This document shows, in pieces, positions 55,800 through 63,457 of a stretch of DNA of 64,000 nucleotides. Where the stretch lies: assembly GCA_002282015.1 (NCBI GenBank), contig NCIJ01000002.1, positions 1 to 64,000 of the forward strand, written 5' to 3'. Source of the DNA: Sulfuricurvum sp. 17-40-25. GTDB taxonomy: Bacteria > Campylobacterota > Campylobacteria > Campylobacterales > Sulfurimonadaceae. Made by a program: the position numbers and the translations under genes. Positions within the stretch are counted from its first letter, which is position 1; every line of letters begins with the position of its first letter. The notes below the pieces were generated by a model that was not told the DNA's origin, made no database searches, and was given only the letters and a program-made list of their open reading frames with translations.

Positions 55800-56531
55800 T
55801 TATTTTATAGTACTTAATTGCTTTTTATTAAGATAATTGATCATCTCTTGAATGATAAGTAGAATTTCTGGAATATTGAGCAAAATAACATAGCATTCTA
55901 AATCGGTTAGTGATGTTTCAATCCAGTGTATTGAGGCTTCTTGATCAGATTGCGCTATCCCTCTAAGAATTTTTTCTTTAAATAGTGATAACTCATATTC
56001 TTCTACCATTGTTTTTAACTTTTGCTTAGCATCAGTAACGGTAATTTCTTGATTGATAGCATATTTATCAAAAGTGGAAAGTGTTTTTCCAAGTAGATAC
56101 AAGAAAGTATTTTTTTCCATATCACCTTTTAGTAAGATCTGCCAAAATGATTGTTCTGCATTGAAATTGACAAATTTCGTTTTTATTCTTGACATAACAT
56201 CATATTTAGTAACAACTTGTTCCAATTCATCTAGATTGTTATTGGCATTTGCGGTAAGAATTGCATGGGCAAGTGTTTCTCTAAGGCTAGGAGAAGCAAG
56301 ATTATTGAGAGCATCATACATTTCATCTATAAACATGCTTCCGTGGCCACTTAAAATCCAAATAGGATTAGCGGCACAATTTATCAAAAGATTTTGTATA
56401 TATTCCAGTGAAACTTTTCGACTACCTTTTTCATAAGCGTATATGCTAGCAGCAGGTGTCAAAGTGCGGAGTGATATCTCATCAACAGAAAGCTGTAGAG
56501 AAAGTCTTACCTCTTTTATCCTTTTTTCCAT
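55800..56531 (-). CDS. XRE-type phage repressor-like protein (243 aa)
   Basis: An N-terminal HTH of the Cro/CI (XRE) family lies at residues 1-65 (RLSLQLSVDEISLRTLTPAASIYAYEKGSRK). The rest is helical, with no LexA-like protease motif. It is divergent from the RepA/integrase gene block, and the gap between them holds a perfect inverted repeat next to promoters. It likely keeps the island's replication and integration genes silent. Confidence 0.8.
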   Translation of the reverse strand: MEKRIKEVRLSLQLSVDEISLRTLTPAASIYAYEKGSRKVSLEYIQNLLINCAANPIWILSGHGSMFIDEMYDALNNLASPSLRETLAHAILTANANNNLDELEQVVTKYDVMSRIKTKFVNFNAEQSFWQILLKGDMEKNTFLYLLGKTLSTFDKYAINQEITVTDAKQKLKTMVEEYELSLFKEKILRGIAQSDQEASIHWIETSLTDLECYVILLNIPEILLIIQEMINYLNKKQLSTIK

Positions 56532-56547
56532 AAAAAACCCTTTCTAT

Positions 56548-56577
56548 TTGACAAAATGATAATTTATTTGATAGAAT
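56548..56577 (+). promoter_or_regulatory. Rightward sigma70 promoter of the integration/replication block
   Basis: TTGACA at 56548-56553 and TAGAAT at 56572-56577 are spaced by 18 bp. It would drive the genes from 56644 to ybgC. Confidence 0.6.
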
Positions 56578-56591
56578 TATACAAATGTATA
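56578..56591. promoter_or_regulatory. Putative repressor operator
   Basis: The inverted repeat TATACA-AA-TGTATA lies immediately after the rightward -10 box and overlaps a leftward TATAAT (56581-56576, minus strand). A further half site TATACAT is near 56609. The layout matches a CI-type operator for the adjacent XRE gene. Confidence 0.6.
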
Positions 56592-56643
56592 AATATTACT
56601 ACTTTATTATACATTATAGCACATAACAAGGAAAATAAAACTT

Positions 56644-57243
56644 ATGGAGGGGATTGAGTTACAAATTACCAACGGGTTAGTGAAAAACATCGATGTTGTT
56701 TTCGTTTCAATAGAAAAAGATGTTAAGCGCATCATAACAAAGAATAAATGGTACTTTGAGGACTTTGACGATGTTTATAGGTTGGCGTCTAAAATGACCG
56801 CCCAAACTCTTATGAAAAAGCATTTGTCATCTGTCAAAAGATTTTACGAATGCAACAACAATATGGCTGTTCAATGGCTCATTCGTAGAATCGTCTCAAA
56901 CATGCGTAATATTGGCTTTGATCGACGATACAAAAAAAACAACACGGTGAAGTTAGATGAATTATATGAACTGCTCATGCCGAGAACTCTCGACATAGAA
57001 ACATTAATCATTTTCGAAGATTTGCATAAATTGAACAAATCAATTCTTCTTCAAGGGTTACAGAAAGTATGGGAGGATGCAAAAGAGGACCTCGATTTTG
57101 ACGAAACGGATTTTAAAGAGCTTTGTGAAAAGTTTGGATGTACGATAGGTGAAGTAATGGGAGAAAATACCATACTTTTAAAAGTTGAACAAACCGTTGG
57201 TGGCCGCCAACAGCTCGTTCTTTTATTTGACCCAAATGTCTAA
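56644..57243 (+). CDS. Hypothetical protein, first gene of integration block (199 aa)
   Basis: I do not recognise the family. The centre (VQWLIRRIVSNMRNIGFDRR, about 79-98) looks faintly like sigma-factor region 2, which I treat as weak. There are no cysteine pairs or P-loop. AAGGA lies upstream of the ATG. It ends 10 bp before the RepA-like gene. Confidence 0.55.
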   Translation: MEGIELQITNGLVKNIDVVFVSIEKDVKRIITKNKWYFEDFDDVYRLASKMTAQTLMKKHLSSVKRFYECNNNMAVQWLIRRIVSNMRNIGFDRRYKKNNTVKLDELYELLMPRTLDIETLIIFEDLHKLNKSILLQGLQKVWEDAKEDLDFDETDFKELCEKFGCTIGEVMGENTILLKVEQTVGGRQQLVLLFDPNV

Positions 57244-57253
57244 AAGGATCAGA

Positions 57254-58396
57254 ATGGAAATTATAGCGCAAATAAAAAATGAAATTGCAAAAAAACGATC
57301 TTTTGCGCGTGAATTACAGGAGCTTAAAATGCTTCACTCAGACCGATTTGCAACGGAAACTCAGAAATCAACCATCGCGCAAGAAATCAAAAAATTTCAG
57401 CAAGAGCTTGGAATGAAGGATGATTTCCAGTATACAGCGAATGAGATTACTGTAGCGAGACCCACTGAGATGTTGGTACCTCTAATGATTCCAAGGGCAG
57501 GAATTGCAACTATTATTGGTGGCTACGGAGCTGGAAAAACTGCGTTGGCTCGGCACCTGTATAAACACCTTTTATCGACTCGGCATGACACGTATGTTAA
57601 ATATGTAGATGCAGATAATCCGGTGAATAAATTGCAGGAATTTGGTGTTCATCAGTTGATCGAAACCTACGGGGAACGTTTCGAATATTATGGCAAGCGG
57701 GAAAATATGGATGATTTGGCAGATGGATTAGAGAACGTTTTGCGAAAATCGATAGAACAACAGAAGGCTTTTCCTGAACGATCATACATCGTTTTTGAGG
57801 ATAATCTCAAAAATTTAATGCGAAAAAATCGCCAAGGATTTGCGGATCTAAACCATTTATATCGTTACGAGAAAGTCTTCCAATCATTTGGTGGAACTTC
57901 AATTATCTTGCATCATACCAACAAGCAGGGAATATTTGCAGACTCCAAAGACATCGTAAATTTTGCAGATTTGGCGTATTACGTGAGCTTCAAACAATCC
58001 ACGAATTCGATTGTACTTGAACCAGATAAACAAAGCCGTTATCAGATCGAGGCAAAAGCTTTTTATGTTGATCCGTTAAACCGTGAAATCACCCATGAAG
58101 TCGATTATCGAATGGCAAATATTTCTGGAGAAGAGATTCGAATCGTTGAGCATGTAAAAGAGTTGCTCTTGGAGTGTGGTGAGTTTAATCAAAATGAGCT
58201 TGAAAAAGAAACTCGTGGCTTTCGAAACAGCATAGGTATGGGAGATAAACGGTTTCGAGCAATACTCAAAAAGTATGATGGCGAGACCTGGAAAATTGTT
58301 CGAGGGATGAATAATGCAATGGTATTTGAACCGATCGAGGTGCCAAACATGCCAAACGTGCCAAACCAAAAAAACATAGTTAGTAAGGATATATAA
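57254..58396 (+). CDS. RepA-like P-loop ATPase (380 aa)
   Basis: This is a RecA/AAA_25-type ATPase with Walker A GGYGAGKT (89-96), a likely Walker B in SYIVFEDNLKNL, and the IILHHTNKQG motif that follows strand 4 in RepA/DnaB-like proteins. Family members load on plasmid origins as helicases. The frame is open from 57185, but ATG 57254 after AAGGAT is better. It suggests that the excised circle may replicate. Confidence 0.75.
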   Translation: MEIIAQIKNEIAKKRSFARELQELKMLHSDRFATETQKSTIAQEIKKFQQELGMKDDFQYTANEITVARPTEMLVPLMIPRAGIATIIGGYGAGKTALARHLYKHLLSTRHDTYVKYVDADNPVNKLQEFGVHQLIETYGERFEYYGKRENMDDLADGLENVLRKSIEQQKAFPERSYIVFEDNLKNLMRKNRQGFADLNHLYRYEKVFQSFGGTSIILHHTNKQGIFADSKDIVNFADLAYYVSFKQSTNSIVLEPDKQSRYQIEAKAFYVDPLNREITHEVDYRMANISGEEIRIVEHVKELLLECGEFNQNELEKETRGFRNSIGMGDKRFRAILKKYDGETWKIVRGMNNAMVFEPIEVPNMPNVPNQKNIVSKDI

Positions 58397-58397
58397 A

Positions 58398-58796
58398 ATG
58401 TTCGTTGAAGAAAAATTAGATCTTGTGTTAATTAAAATAGAAGAACAACAACAGCTTCTTGAACTTTTTATTCCCGATTTAAGAAAAAAGAAAAATGTCG
58501 CATCTTTTCTTGGTATTACAGTGCAATGTCTTGAAAATTGGATCAAAGATAGTGATTCACCGATGGAAGAGGGGGTTCATTATCGGTTTGATAGTCGTGG
58601 AGCACTTGAATTAATTTCATCTGCAATAATTTTATTGAAAAGAACAGGCAAGTATAAAAATCGTCGGAAACAAATTCACGATGAAGATATTAGTCAAACT
58701 ATTATTCCAGCAAATAATCTAGCCACACATAAGATTTTGCAAAAAATAGGTAAAATTTCTTCGCGTGTTGAAACTCCGAAAGGAGATGTTCTTTGA
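58398..58796 (+). CDS. Excisionase-like DNA-binding protein (132 aa)
   Basis: This is a small protein with an HTH-like segment VASFLGITVQCLENWI (about 35-50), reminiscent of excisionase or MerR-like folds, after a helical N-terminus. AAGGATATATAAA precedes the ATG. Its stop overlaps the integrase start TTG by two bases. Position and fold suggest a directionality factor for the integrase, but this is an inference. Confidence 0.6.
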   Translation: MFVEEKLDLVLIKIEEQQQLLELFIPDLRKKKNVASFLGITVQCLENWIKDSDSPMEEGVHYRFDSRGALELISSAIILLKRTGKYKNRRKQIHDEDISQTIIPANNLATHKILQKIGKISSRVETPKGDVL

Positions 58797-59998
58797 AAAG
58801 TTATAAATGTCAATTTGGAAATTTAGTTTTCATCATTCGCGATGTGAAGGGTGTTTGGAAGCTTGATTTTGCGTGGGATGGGAAGCGTCAACGGCCATCA
58901 ATGGAGATGAAGGCTACATCTGAGAATCTCGAAACAATCAAAAGTGAGATTTTACCAGATTTGTATCTGGAGCTTACAGGGCGTAAAGTTGACCCAATTG
59001 CACTTAAAATTCAAGCACCAAAGTCACCTATTTTTGCTGATTTTGCAGAGCGAAGTCTCGCCTTGCAAAAACATGATGTCGAAGGTCATGTATTACAAGC
59101 AAAACAACAAATTCTTGAACGCGATATTTTGCCATATTTTGGCTCTAGAAAAATTAATACCATTGAACCTAGTGAAATCAAAGAATGGCAAAATACACTT
59201 GCGGAACGGCTATCGATTAGCTCGATTAAAAAATATCGTAGTGTATTGAACCATATATTCGATGATGCATGGCGCGAAGGAAAAGTGCTAGAAAATCCTG
59301 TATTGAAAGTTAAGTTGCCAAAAAAATCGAATGCAAAAGTATTTCGTACAAAAATGCTTCCATTTTCTGAACATGAAATTCACCTTATTCTAAAAAATGC
59401 AAAAGGGCAATTTCGCTGGTTCCTACAGTTTTCAATCTTTTCGGGAATTAGACCTGGTGAAGCAGTTGCACTTGATTGGTCGGACATTTGTTTTGAAGCA
59501 AAAACGATTGATATTTCAAAAACAACGAAGAGAAGCGGAAACGGTGGATATATTATCGGCAAGCCCAAGACAGAAGCATCGATTAGAATGATCGATATGC
59601 TTCCTCAAGTTGAAGAAGCTTTGCGTGCGCAGTTTTTGGAAACCGGATTGAAAAATCAAAGGGTTTTTTTGAATCGATGGGGTGAACCATGGAATACACC
59701 GGATTTTTTGAATCTAAGATTCAAATTGCTTTTAAAGAACATAGGTACTGCGCGGCGCAATATTTATAATACACGGCATACTTTTGCGTCTCAAATGCTC
59801 GCAAAGAAAATTGATATCGGGTGGATTTCAAAAACAATGGGTCATGAAAATATCCAAATCACATTGCAAACGTATGCTAAATACGTACCTAAAGATAGTG
59901 ATGATAGAGACATGTTTCTAAAAGGATTTGTCACACTTTTTGTCACACCAAAAGAAAATGACGGCTCAAATGCCGATACACAGGGGATAGCAGGATGA
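58793..59998 (+). CDS. int: Tyrosine integrase of the island (401 aa)
   Basis: This is a phage-type integrase: arm-binding N-terminus, SAM-like core-binding domain (about 80-175) and catalytic domain with Arg220 (SGIRPGEA), Lys259 (KPKTEAS), Arg328 (NTRHTFAS), His351 (GHENIQ) and nucleophile Tyr361. The start is TTG after a strong AAAGGAG. It abuts attR. Its last codons contain two TTGTCACAC motifs, and its stop TGA overlaps the ATG of ybgC, so integration fuses ybgC translation to int. Confidence 0.94.
   Translation: MKSYKCQFGNLVFIIRDVKGVWKLDFAWDGKRQRPSMEMKATSENLETIKSEILPDLYLELTGRKVDPIALKIQAPKSPIFADFAERSLALQKHDVEGHVLQAKQQILERDILPYFGSRKINTIEPSEIKEWQNTLAERLSISSIKKYRSVLNHIFDDAWREGKVLENPVLKVKLPKKSNAKVFRTKMLPFSEHEIHLILKNAKGQFRWFLQFSIFSGIRPGEAVALDWSDICFEAKTIDISKTTKRSGNGGYIIGKPKTEASIRMIDMLPQVEEALRAQFLETGLKNQRVFLNRWGEPWNTPDFLNLRFKLLLKNIGTARRNIYNTRHTFASQMLAKKIDIGWISKTMGHENIQITLQTYAKYVPKDSDDRDMFLKGFVTLFVTPKENDGSNADTQGIAG
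59928..59948 (+). repeat. TTGTCACAC pair near attR
   Basis: Copies lie at 59928-59936 and 59940-59948, inside the end of int and about 55 bp from the core. The same orientation is used as in the pair near attL. Confidence 0.55.
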
Positions 59999-60018
59999 AT
60001 ATACGAGTCTATTACGAA
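59991..60018. repeat. Right attachment site (attR)
   Basis: This is the second copy of the 18-bp core (60001-60018), with the ybgC start codon from the element just before it. In 28 bp it differs from attL at two places; one of them changes the native TTG start to ATG. Confidence 0.88.
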
Positions 60019-60366
60019 GACACAGACGTAGGTGGAGTAGTCTATCATTCCAACTACCTTAATTTTTGTGAGCGGGCGCGTAGTCAGCTGTTTTTTGATG
60101 CGGGACGTTCCCCTATATTGGAGAATGGGCATTTTGTTGCAAAGCATGTAGATGCTAATTATATTAAAAGCGCAAAGTTTGGAGATGTGGTTGATGTAAA
60201 AACAACACTGGTTACCCTCAAGAATGCTTCTTTTAGCTTATTACAGCAGATCTATAGAGGTGAAGAAAAGCTTTTTGAGATGACAATAGTACTCGTCTAT
60301 CTAGACTTTGAGGGCACTATGTCAAAAATACCAAGCTCAGAAAAAGAGTTTTTATCCTCGATATAA
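59995..60366 (+). CDS. ybgC: YbgC-family acyl-CoA thioesterase (123 aa)
   Basis: This is a hot-dog-fold thioesterase. IRVYYEDTDVGGVVYHSNYL at the N-terminus contains the catalytic Asp of the family, and CERARSQLFFDAG follows. The length is normal. The island has inserted at codons 3-8 and rebuilt the 5' end: AGGGG and ATG come from the element and the ATG overlaps the int stop. The displaced old start is at 33128. Expression may now follow the island's promoter. Confidence 0.94.
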   Translation: MNIRVYYEDTDVGGVVYHSNYLNFCERARSQLFFDAGRSPILENGHFVAKHVDANYIKSAKFGDVVDVKTTLVTLKNASFSLLQQIYRGEEKLFEMTIVLVYLDFEGTMSKIPSSEKEFLSSI

Positions 60367-60392
60367 CAGAGGTCTGAATCTTGGCTATATTT

Positions 60393-60902
60393 TTATGCTT
60401 GTTTAAATTGTTCTATAAATTCTTTTAGATCATCGAACAGGGACTGTAAATCTTCCTCATGTTCCACTTCATCAGCCAAAATCTGAGATACTAAGTCGTA
60501 GGTAACAATGTCTTTGTTTCGCACTATGTCTAAAACATTGGAGTAGGTACTAATAGCACACTGTTCTCCGGCAATAGCTTGGTCCAAGATAGCACGAACG
60601 TCAGGATTGGTAGGAGCTTCATAGCTGCAGTTAGAGTGTGTAAGCCACTGCGATGGGTGTAAGATAGGAGTTCCTCCAAGTTGAAGAATCCGTCCGCTGA
60701 TCATAGTCGCATGCCGAAGTTCATCTGCAGCATGTAAATTTAATTCAGAGATTACAGAGTCTTTCATGAGTCCCTTGATCACTTTTGCTTCAATAAAATA
60801 TTGGTAATAGGCCAACCATTCATCGCAATAGGCACGATTGAGTAAATCGACAACGGTGCTCGCTTCTATGTCTTTGAGTATTGAGATGCCACGTTTTGCC
60901 AT
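60393..60902 (-). CDS. Ferritin-like/Dps-like protein (169 aa)
   Basis: This four-helix di-iron protein has DEWLAYYQY, LHAADELRHA, GEQCAISTY and LADEVEHEED supplying the usual Glu/His ligands. It resembles the DPS-like/bacterioferritin group. It stores iron or removes peroxide. GGA precedes the start. It lies downstream of the Crp/Fnr gene on the same strand with a 68-bp gap. Confidence 0.85.
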   Translation of the reverse strand: MAKRGISILKDIEASTVVDLLNRAYCDEWLAYYQYFIEAKVIKGLMKDSVISELNLHAADELRHATMISGRILQLGGTPILHPSQWLTHSNCSYEAPTNPDVRAILDQAIAGEQCAISTYSNVLDIVRNKDIVTYDLVSQILADEVEHEEDLQSLFDDLKEFIEQFKQA

Positions 60903-60970
60903 AATTAATTCCTCTTGATAGTCTTACGAATACTCTAACATTGATCTTCTTAAAGTAACCGTAAATATTT

Positions 60971-61600
60971 TTACCGATATTTTTGCAAATTTTTCATATC
61001 AATTATTTCAAAAATATGTCTTGGTTTGAACAGTATCAAGTTTTCTTTTTTGAGTTTTGTCATAATTCGTGAGAGAGTTTCAGGTGCTATACCTGCGATT
61101 TTGGCGATTTCTATCCCTTTTAAAGTAGAAAAAATATCGGGGCGATCCATCATGAGGCGGACAATTTTACTGTATGAATCGGGGGCACTTAGTTGATCAT
61201 TGAGCCGTTGCAGTGAAGCAATCTTTTTAGACATAGAAGTGATGATGGCGATACTCAATCCAGGGTCTTCTTGAAGAAGTTGTAAAAATGGATCACGGTG
61301 TAATTTTAAAATACGACAAGGCGAGAGTGCCTCTGCGGTTGCTGGAAAAGGGATTTTTTGAAGTGTTCCTGATTCCGCAAACATAGCTGGTCCCCGAAAG
61401 CGATGGACTTCAAAGGTCCCGGAATCATTGGACTTATTCAATGAAACATCCCCTTCTAAAAGAAAATGAAAATAGTCGCTGTGATCACCTTGATAAAAGA
61501 TGATCTCACCTAGGGTGTAGTTTCGCCATAATGAGATACTTTCTAGCTTCTGTAACTGTATCGCTGTTAGATGCGAAAATATTTCAATGGACTCGAGCAT
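60971..61600 (-). CDS. Crp/Fnr-family regulator (209 aa)
   Basis: The N-terminal cNMP-binding-like beta-roll (GEIIFYQGDHSDYFHFLLEGDV region, about 33-54, in which the phosphate loop is not well kept) is followed by the dimer helix and a winged HTH (IAGIAPETLSRIMTKLKKEN, about 168-187). No cysteine cluster for an Fe-S centre is present, so it is not a classical Fnr. It is four bases after the periplasmic protein gene. Confidence 0.88.
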   Translation of the reverse strand: MLESIEIFSHLTAIQLQKLESISLWRNYTLGEIIFYQGDHSDYFHFLLEGDVSLNKSNDSGTFEVHRFRGPAMFAESGTLQKIPFPATAEALSPCRILKLHRDPFLQLLQEDPGLSIAIITSMSKKIASLQRLNDQLSAPDSYSKIVRLMMDRPDIFSTLKGIEIAKIAGIAPETLSRIMTKLKKENLILFKPRHIFEIIDMKNLQKYR

Positions 61601-61603
61601 TAT

Positions 61604-62620
61604 CTACCGTTTGCTACTGTAAGGTTCAAATCCTGATTCTTTTGGACGTATTAGCTCTACAGGATAGATGATCTGATGATCGATCAGTGGCATGGAATAG
61701 GAGCGTGCATGCCTATATAGATGGGCGATAAGATAATCTGTACCTACACTGGTCGTATAGTTGATCCAATCAAACGTGAGATCGTTATTCATAAGGGCAT
61801 TGGCTTCATAGATGGAAGGTACTTGTTCGATAATAGAGTTGGCAATAATCATATTTTTACGGTCAGGAAATTGTGTGAGTAGGAGTAGCTCAGGATCGTA
61901 GTTGATTTGGGTTGATAGAATGTTTTTTTCGTGTACACCGGTAAAAGTCATGTGGGATAACAGCATGGATGTTTTAACGATGGGGAGATGTGTGACGATG
62001 CTTTTTTTACTAAAAGCTGCTGGTCTGGCCAAATGTTTTACAATATTAGAGCCTTTGATGTCTACGGAATAACTTGAGAAATTATTGATTTTTTTGTTAG
62101 ACTCAGAGGCTACGGACTGTGTCATTTTATTTAAAACGGAACCGACAAGAGAATCACCGTAAAATATGGCCAAAGAATCTGCCATGTAGGGAATTAATGC
62201 TTTTACTTGTGCTTCATAATCAATGGAACCAAAAATAATATTGTTCCCTGCAGGACCGACATCACGTTTATGTACGGTTGGAATAAATACCGCAATGGTA
62301 GTGGGAACATTAATAAGATTTTGAGCCCCGTCCAGAGTTAATGGGGCTAATATAGCCATATTCCCTTGATTTATAATCTTTTCAATGGTTATTGATATTG
62401 TTTCATATGATTCATTTGGCATATCATATTTTAAGAGTTCAAAAGAGTCTCCAGATGCCAATAGGGTTGCTAATGCTACGTCATAACTTGATTGGCTGTA
62501 TTTACCGATCACATTGGGAGAAGAGAGGAATGCTATTTTCATTTTAGGTGAGAAGCTGCTTTGCTCAACGCCAAAGAGGCTAAGGATAAAAAACGTAGTG
62601 AGTAGAATAAAAAATTTCAT
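61604..62620 (-). CDS. Periplasmic binding-fold protein (338 aa)
   Basis: A signal peptide (KFFILLTTFFILSLFGVEQ) is followed by a two-lobe periplasmic-binding fold, judged from KMKIAFLSSPNVIGKYSQ and a late domain with DLTFDWINYTTSVGTDYL. The exact family is unclear; it has some likeness to LpoA-type or amino-acid-binding receptors. It overlaps the UDG gene by four bases and lies four bases before the Crp gene, so the three are one operon. Confidence 0.65.
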   Translation of the reverse strand: MKFFILLTTFFILSLFGVEQSSFSPKMKIAFLSSPNVIGKYSQSSYDVALATLLASGDSFELLKYDMPNESYETISITIEKIINQGNMAILAPLTLDGAQNLINVPTTIAVFIPTVHKRDVGPAGNNIIFGSIDYEAQVKALIPYMADSLAIFYGDSLVGSVLNKMTQSVASESNKKINNFSSYSVDIKGSNIVKHLARPAAFSKKSIVTHLPIVKTSMLLSHMTFTGVHEKNILSTQINYDPELLLLTQFPDRKNMIIANSIIEQVPSIYEANALMNNDLTFDWINYTTSVGTDYLIAHLYRHARSYSMPLIDHQIIYPVELIRPKESGFEPYSSKR

Positions 62621-63279
62621 TTGAGGGCACCTTTAATGGTTTGTAAGTCACGCATGGCTTCTTTTTTATAGGATGGATTTCGAAGTAAGAAAGTTGGATG
62701 GTACAGAGGAATTAACAATGCATTTCCATAGGGGATCAACTGTCCGCGTAGAAGGTCAAAATCTTCAGCACCATTGCTTAATATACTATACGCATCATGT
62801 CCAAGTGCTACGATGATGCGAGGAGCAATCATCTCTATTTGTCGTGAAAGATAGGGATAGCAGCTATTGCACTCACTGGTCGATGGGGTCTGAAAACCGA
62901 ATGGTTTGCACTTGACGGCATGGGTTATATAGACCTCATCTGTAGAGAGATCAAGGACTTTTTCGATCATATCTCGCAACATGGTACCTGAACGTCCTGT
63001 GTAATACGCATTTGATTCATCTTCAGCAGCCGAAACAAATGCATCTACAAATATGAGGGTAGCATCGGTACTGCCATAGCCGGTCATACTCTGACGTCTT
63101 GATTTGGAAAGGTCACATAAATGGCACTGAGTGATGGTTTGATTAAGTTGGGAAAGAGAAGAGGGTAGTATGGTAGCTACGCTTGGAACATTGGGGTTAA
63201 TAGGGTCAACGTATTTATACCCCAAAGATTTTAATCGATATAAATTTTCTAACAAGGCTAAATTTTGATATGAATCCAC
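62617..63279 (-). CDS. Family-4-like uracil-DNA glycosylase (220 aa)
   Basis: This is a Fe-S uracil-DNA glycosylase by pattern: Cys pair CHLC, KCKPFG, and a CNSCYPYL pair give the four cluster ligands, and YHPTFLLRNP is the usual motif 2. Motif 1, normally GExPG before AEED, reads DAFVS, so the water-activating site is altered. Activity may be lost or shifted. It overlaps the periplasmic protein gene by ATGA. Confidence 0.78.
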   Translation of the reverse strand: MDSYQNLALLENLYRLKSLGYKYVDPINPNVPSVATILPSSLSQLNQTITQCHLCDLSKSRRQSMTGYGSTDATLIFVDAFVSAAEDESNAYYTGRSGTMLRDMIEKVLDLSTDEVYITHAVKCKPFGFQTPSTSECNSCYPYLSRQIEMIAPRIIVALGHDAYSILSNGAEDFDLLRGQLIPYGNALLIPLYHPTFLLRNPSYKKEAMRDLQTIKGALK

Positions 63280-63457
63280 GATAATACTTTAATGTTTAGA
63301 TGTAAACAGTATAGTCAAAGTGAACTAAAAAATCTTATTGGCTAAGGTTTGAAAGCGCTGTTCGACACTTTCCACAATATGACAATATGCAGTATAAGCG
63401 AGTAATAGCATTGTAAGTCTCCACTAATAGGATATTAATACTGAAATTAAGCAAATA

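Larger units (their letters stand above)
33134..60018. mobile_element. Integrated genomic island carrying BREX (26.9 kb)
   Basis: The element is bounded by an exact 18-bp direct repeat inside ybgC. It carries a tyrosine integrase next to the right end, a second tyrosine recombinase, a phage-type repressor, a RepA-like ATPase, a toxin-antitoxin pair and a BREX operon. Base composition varies strongly inside it: in 60-base rows I counted 12 G+C at 42001, 17 at 45001, and 32 at 51841. No conjugation genes were seen, so transfer probably needs a helper. The layout suggests an integrative mobilisable or satellite-type element. Confidence 0.87.

Noticed and set aside
56644-57243. Sigma factor in the island
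   Set aside because: Only one short segment resembles region 2, and no region 4 helix-turn-helix is evident.
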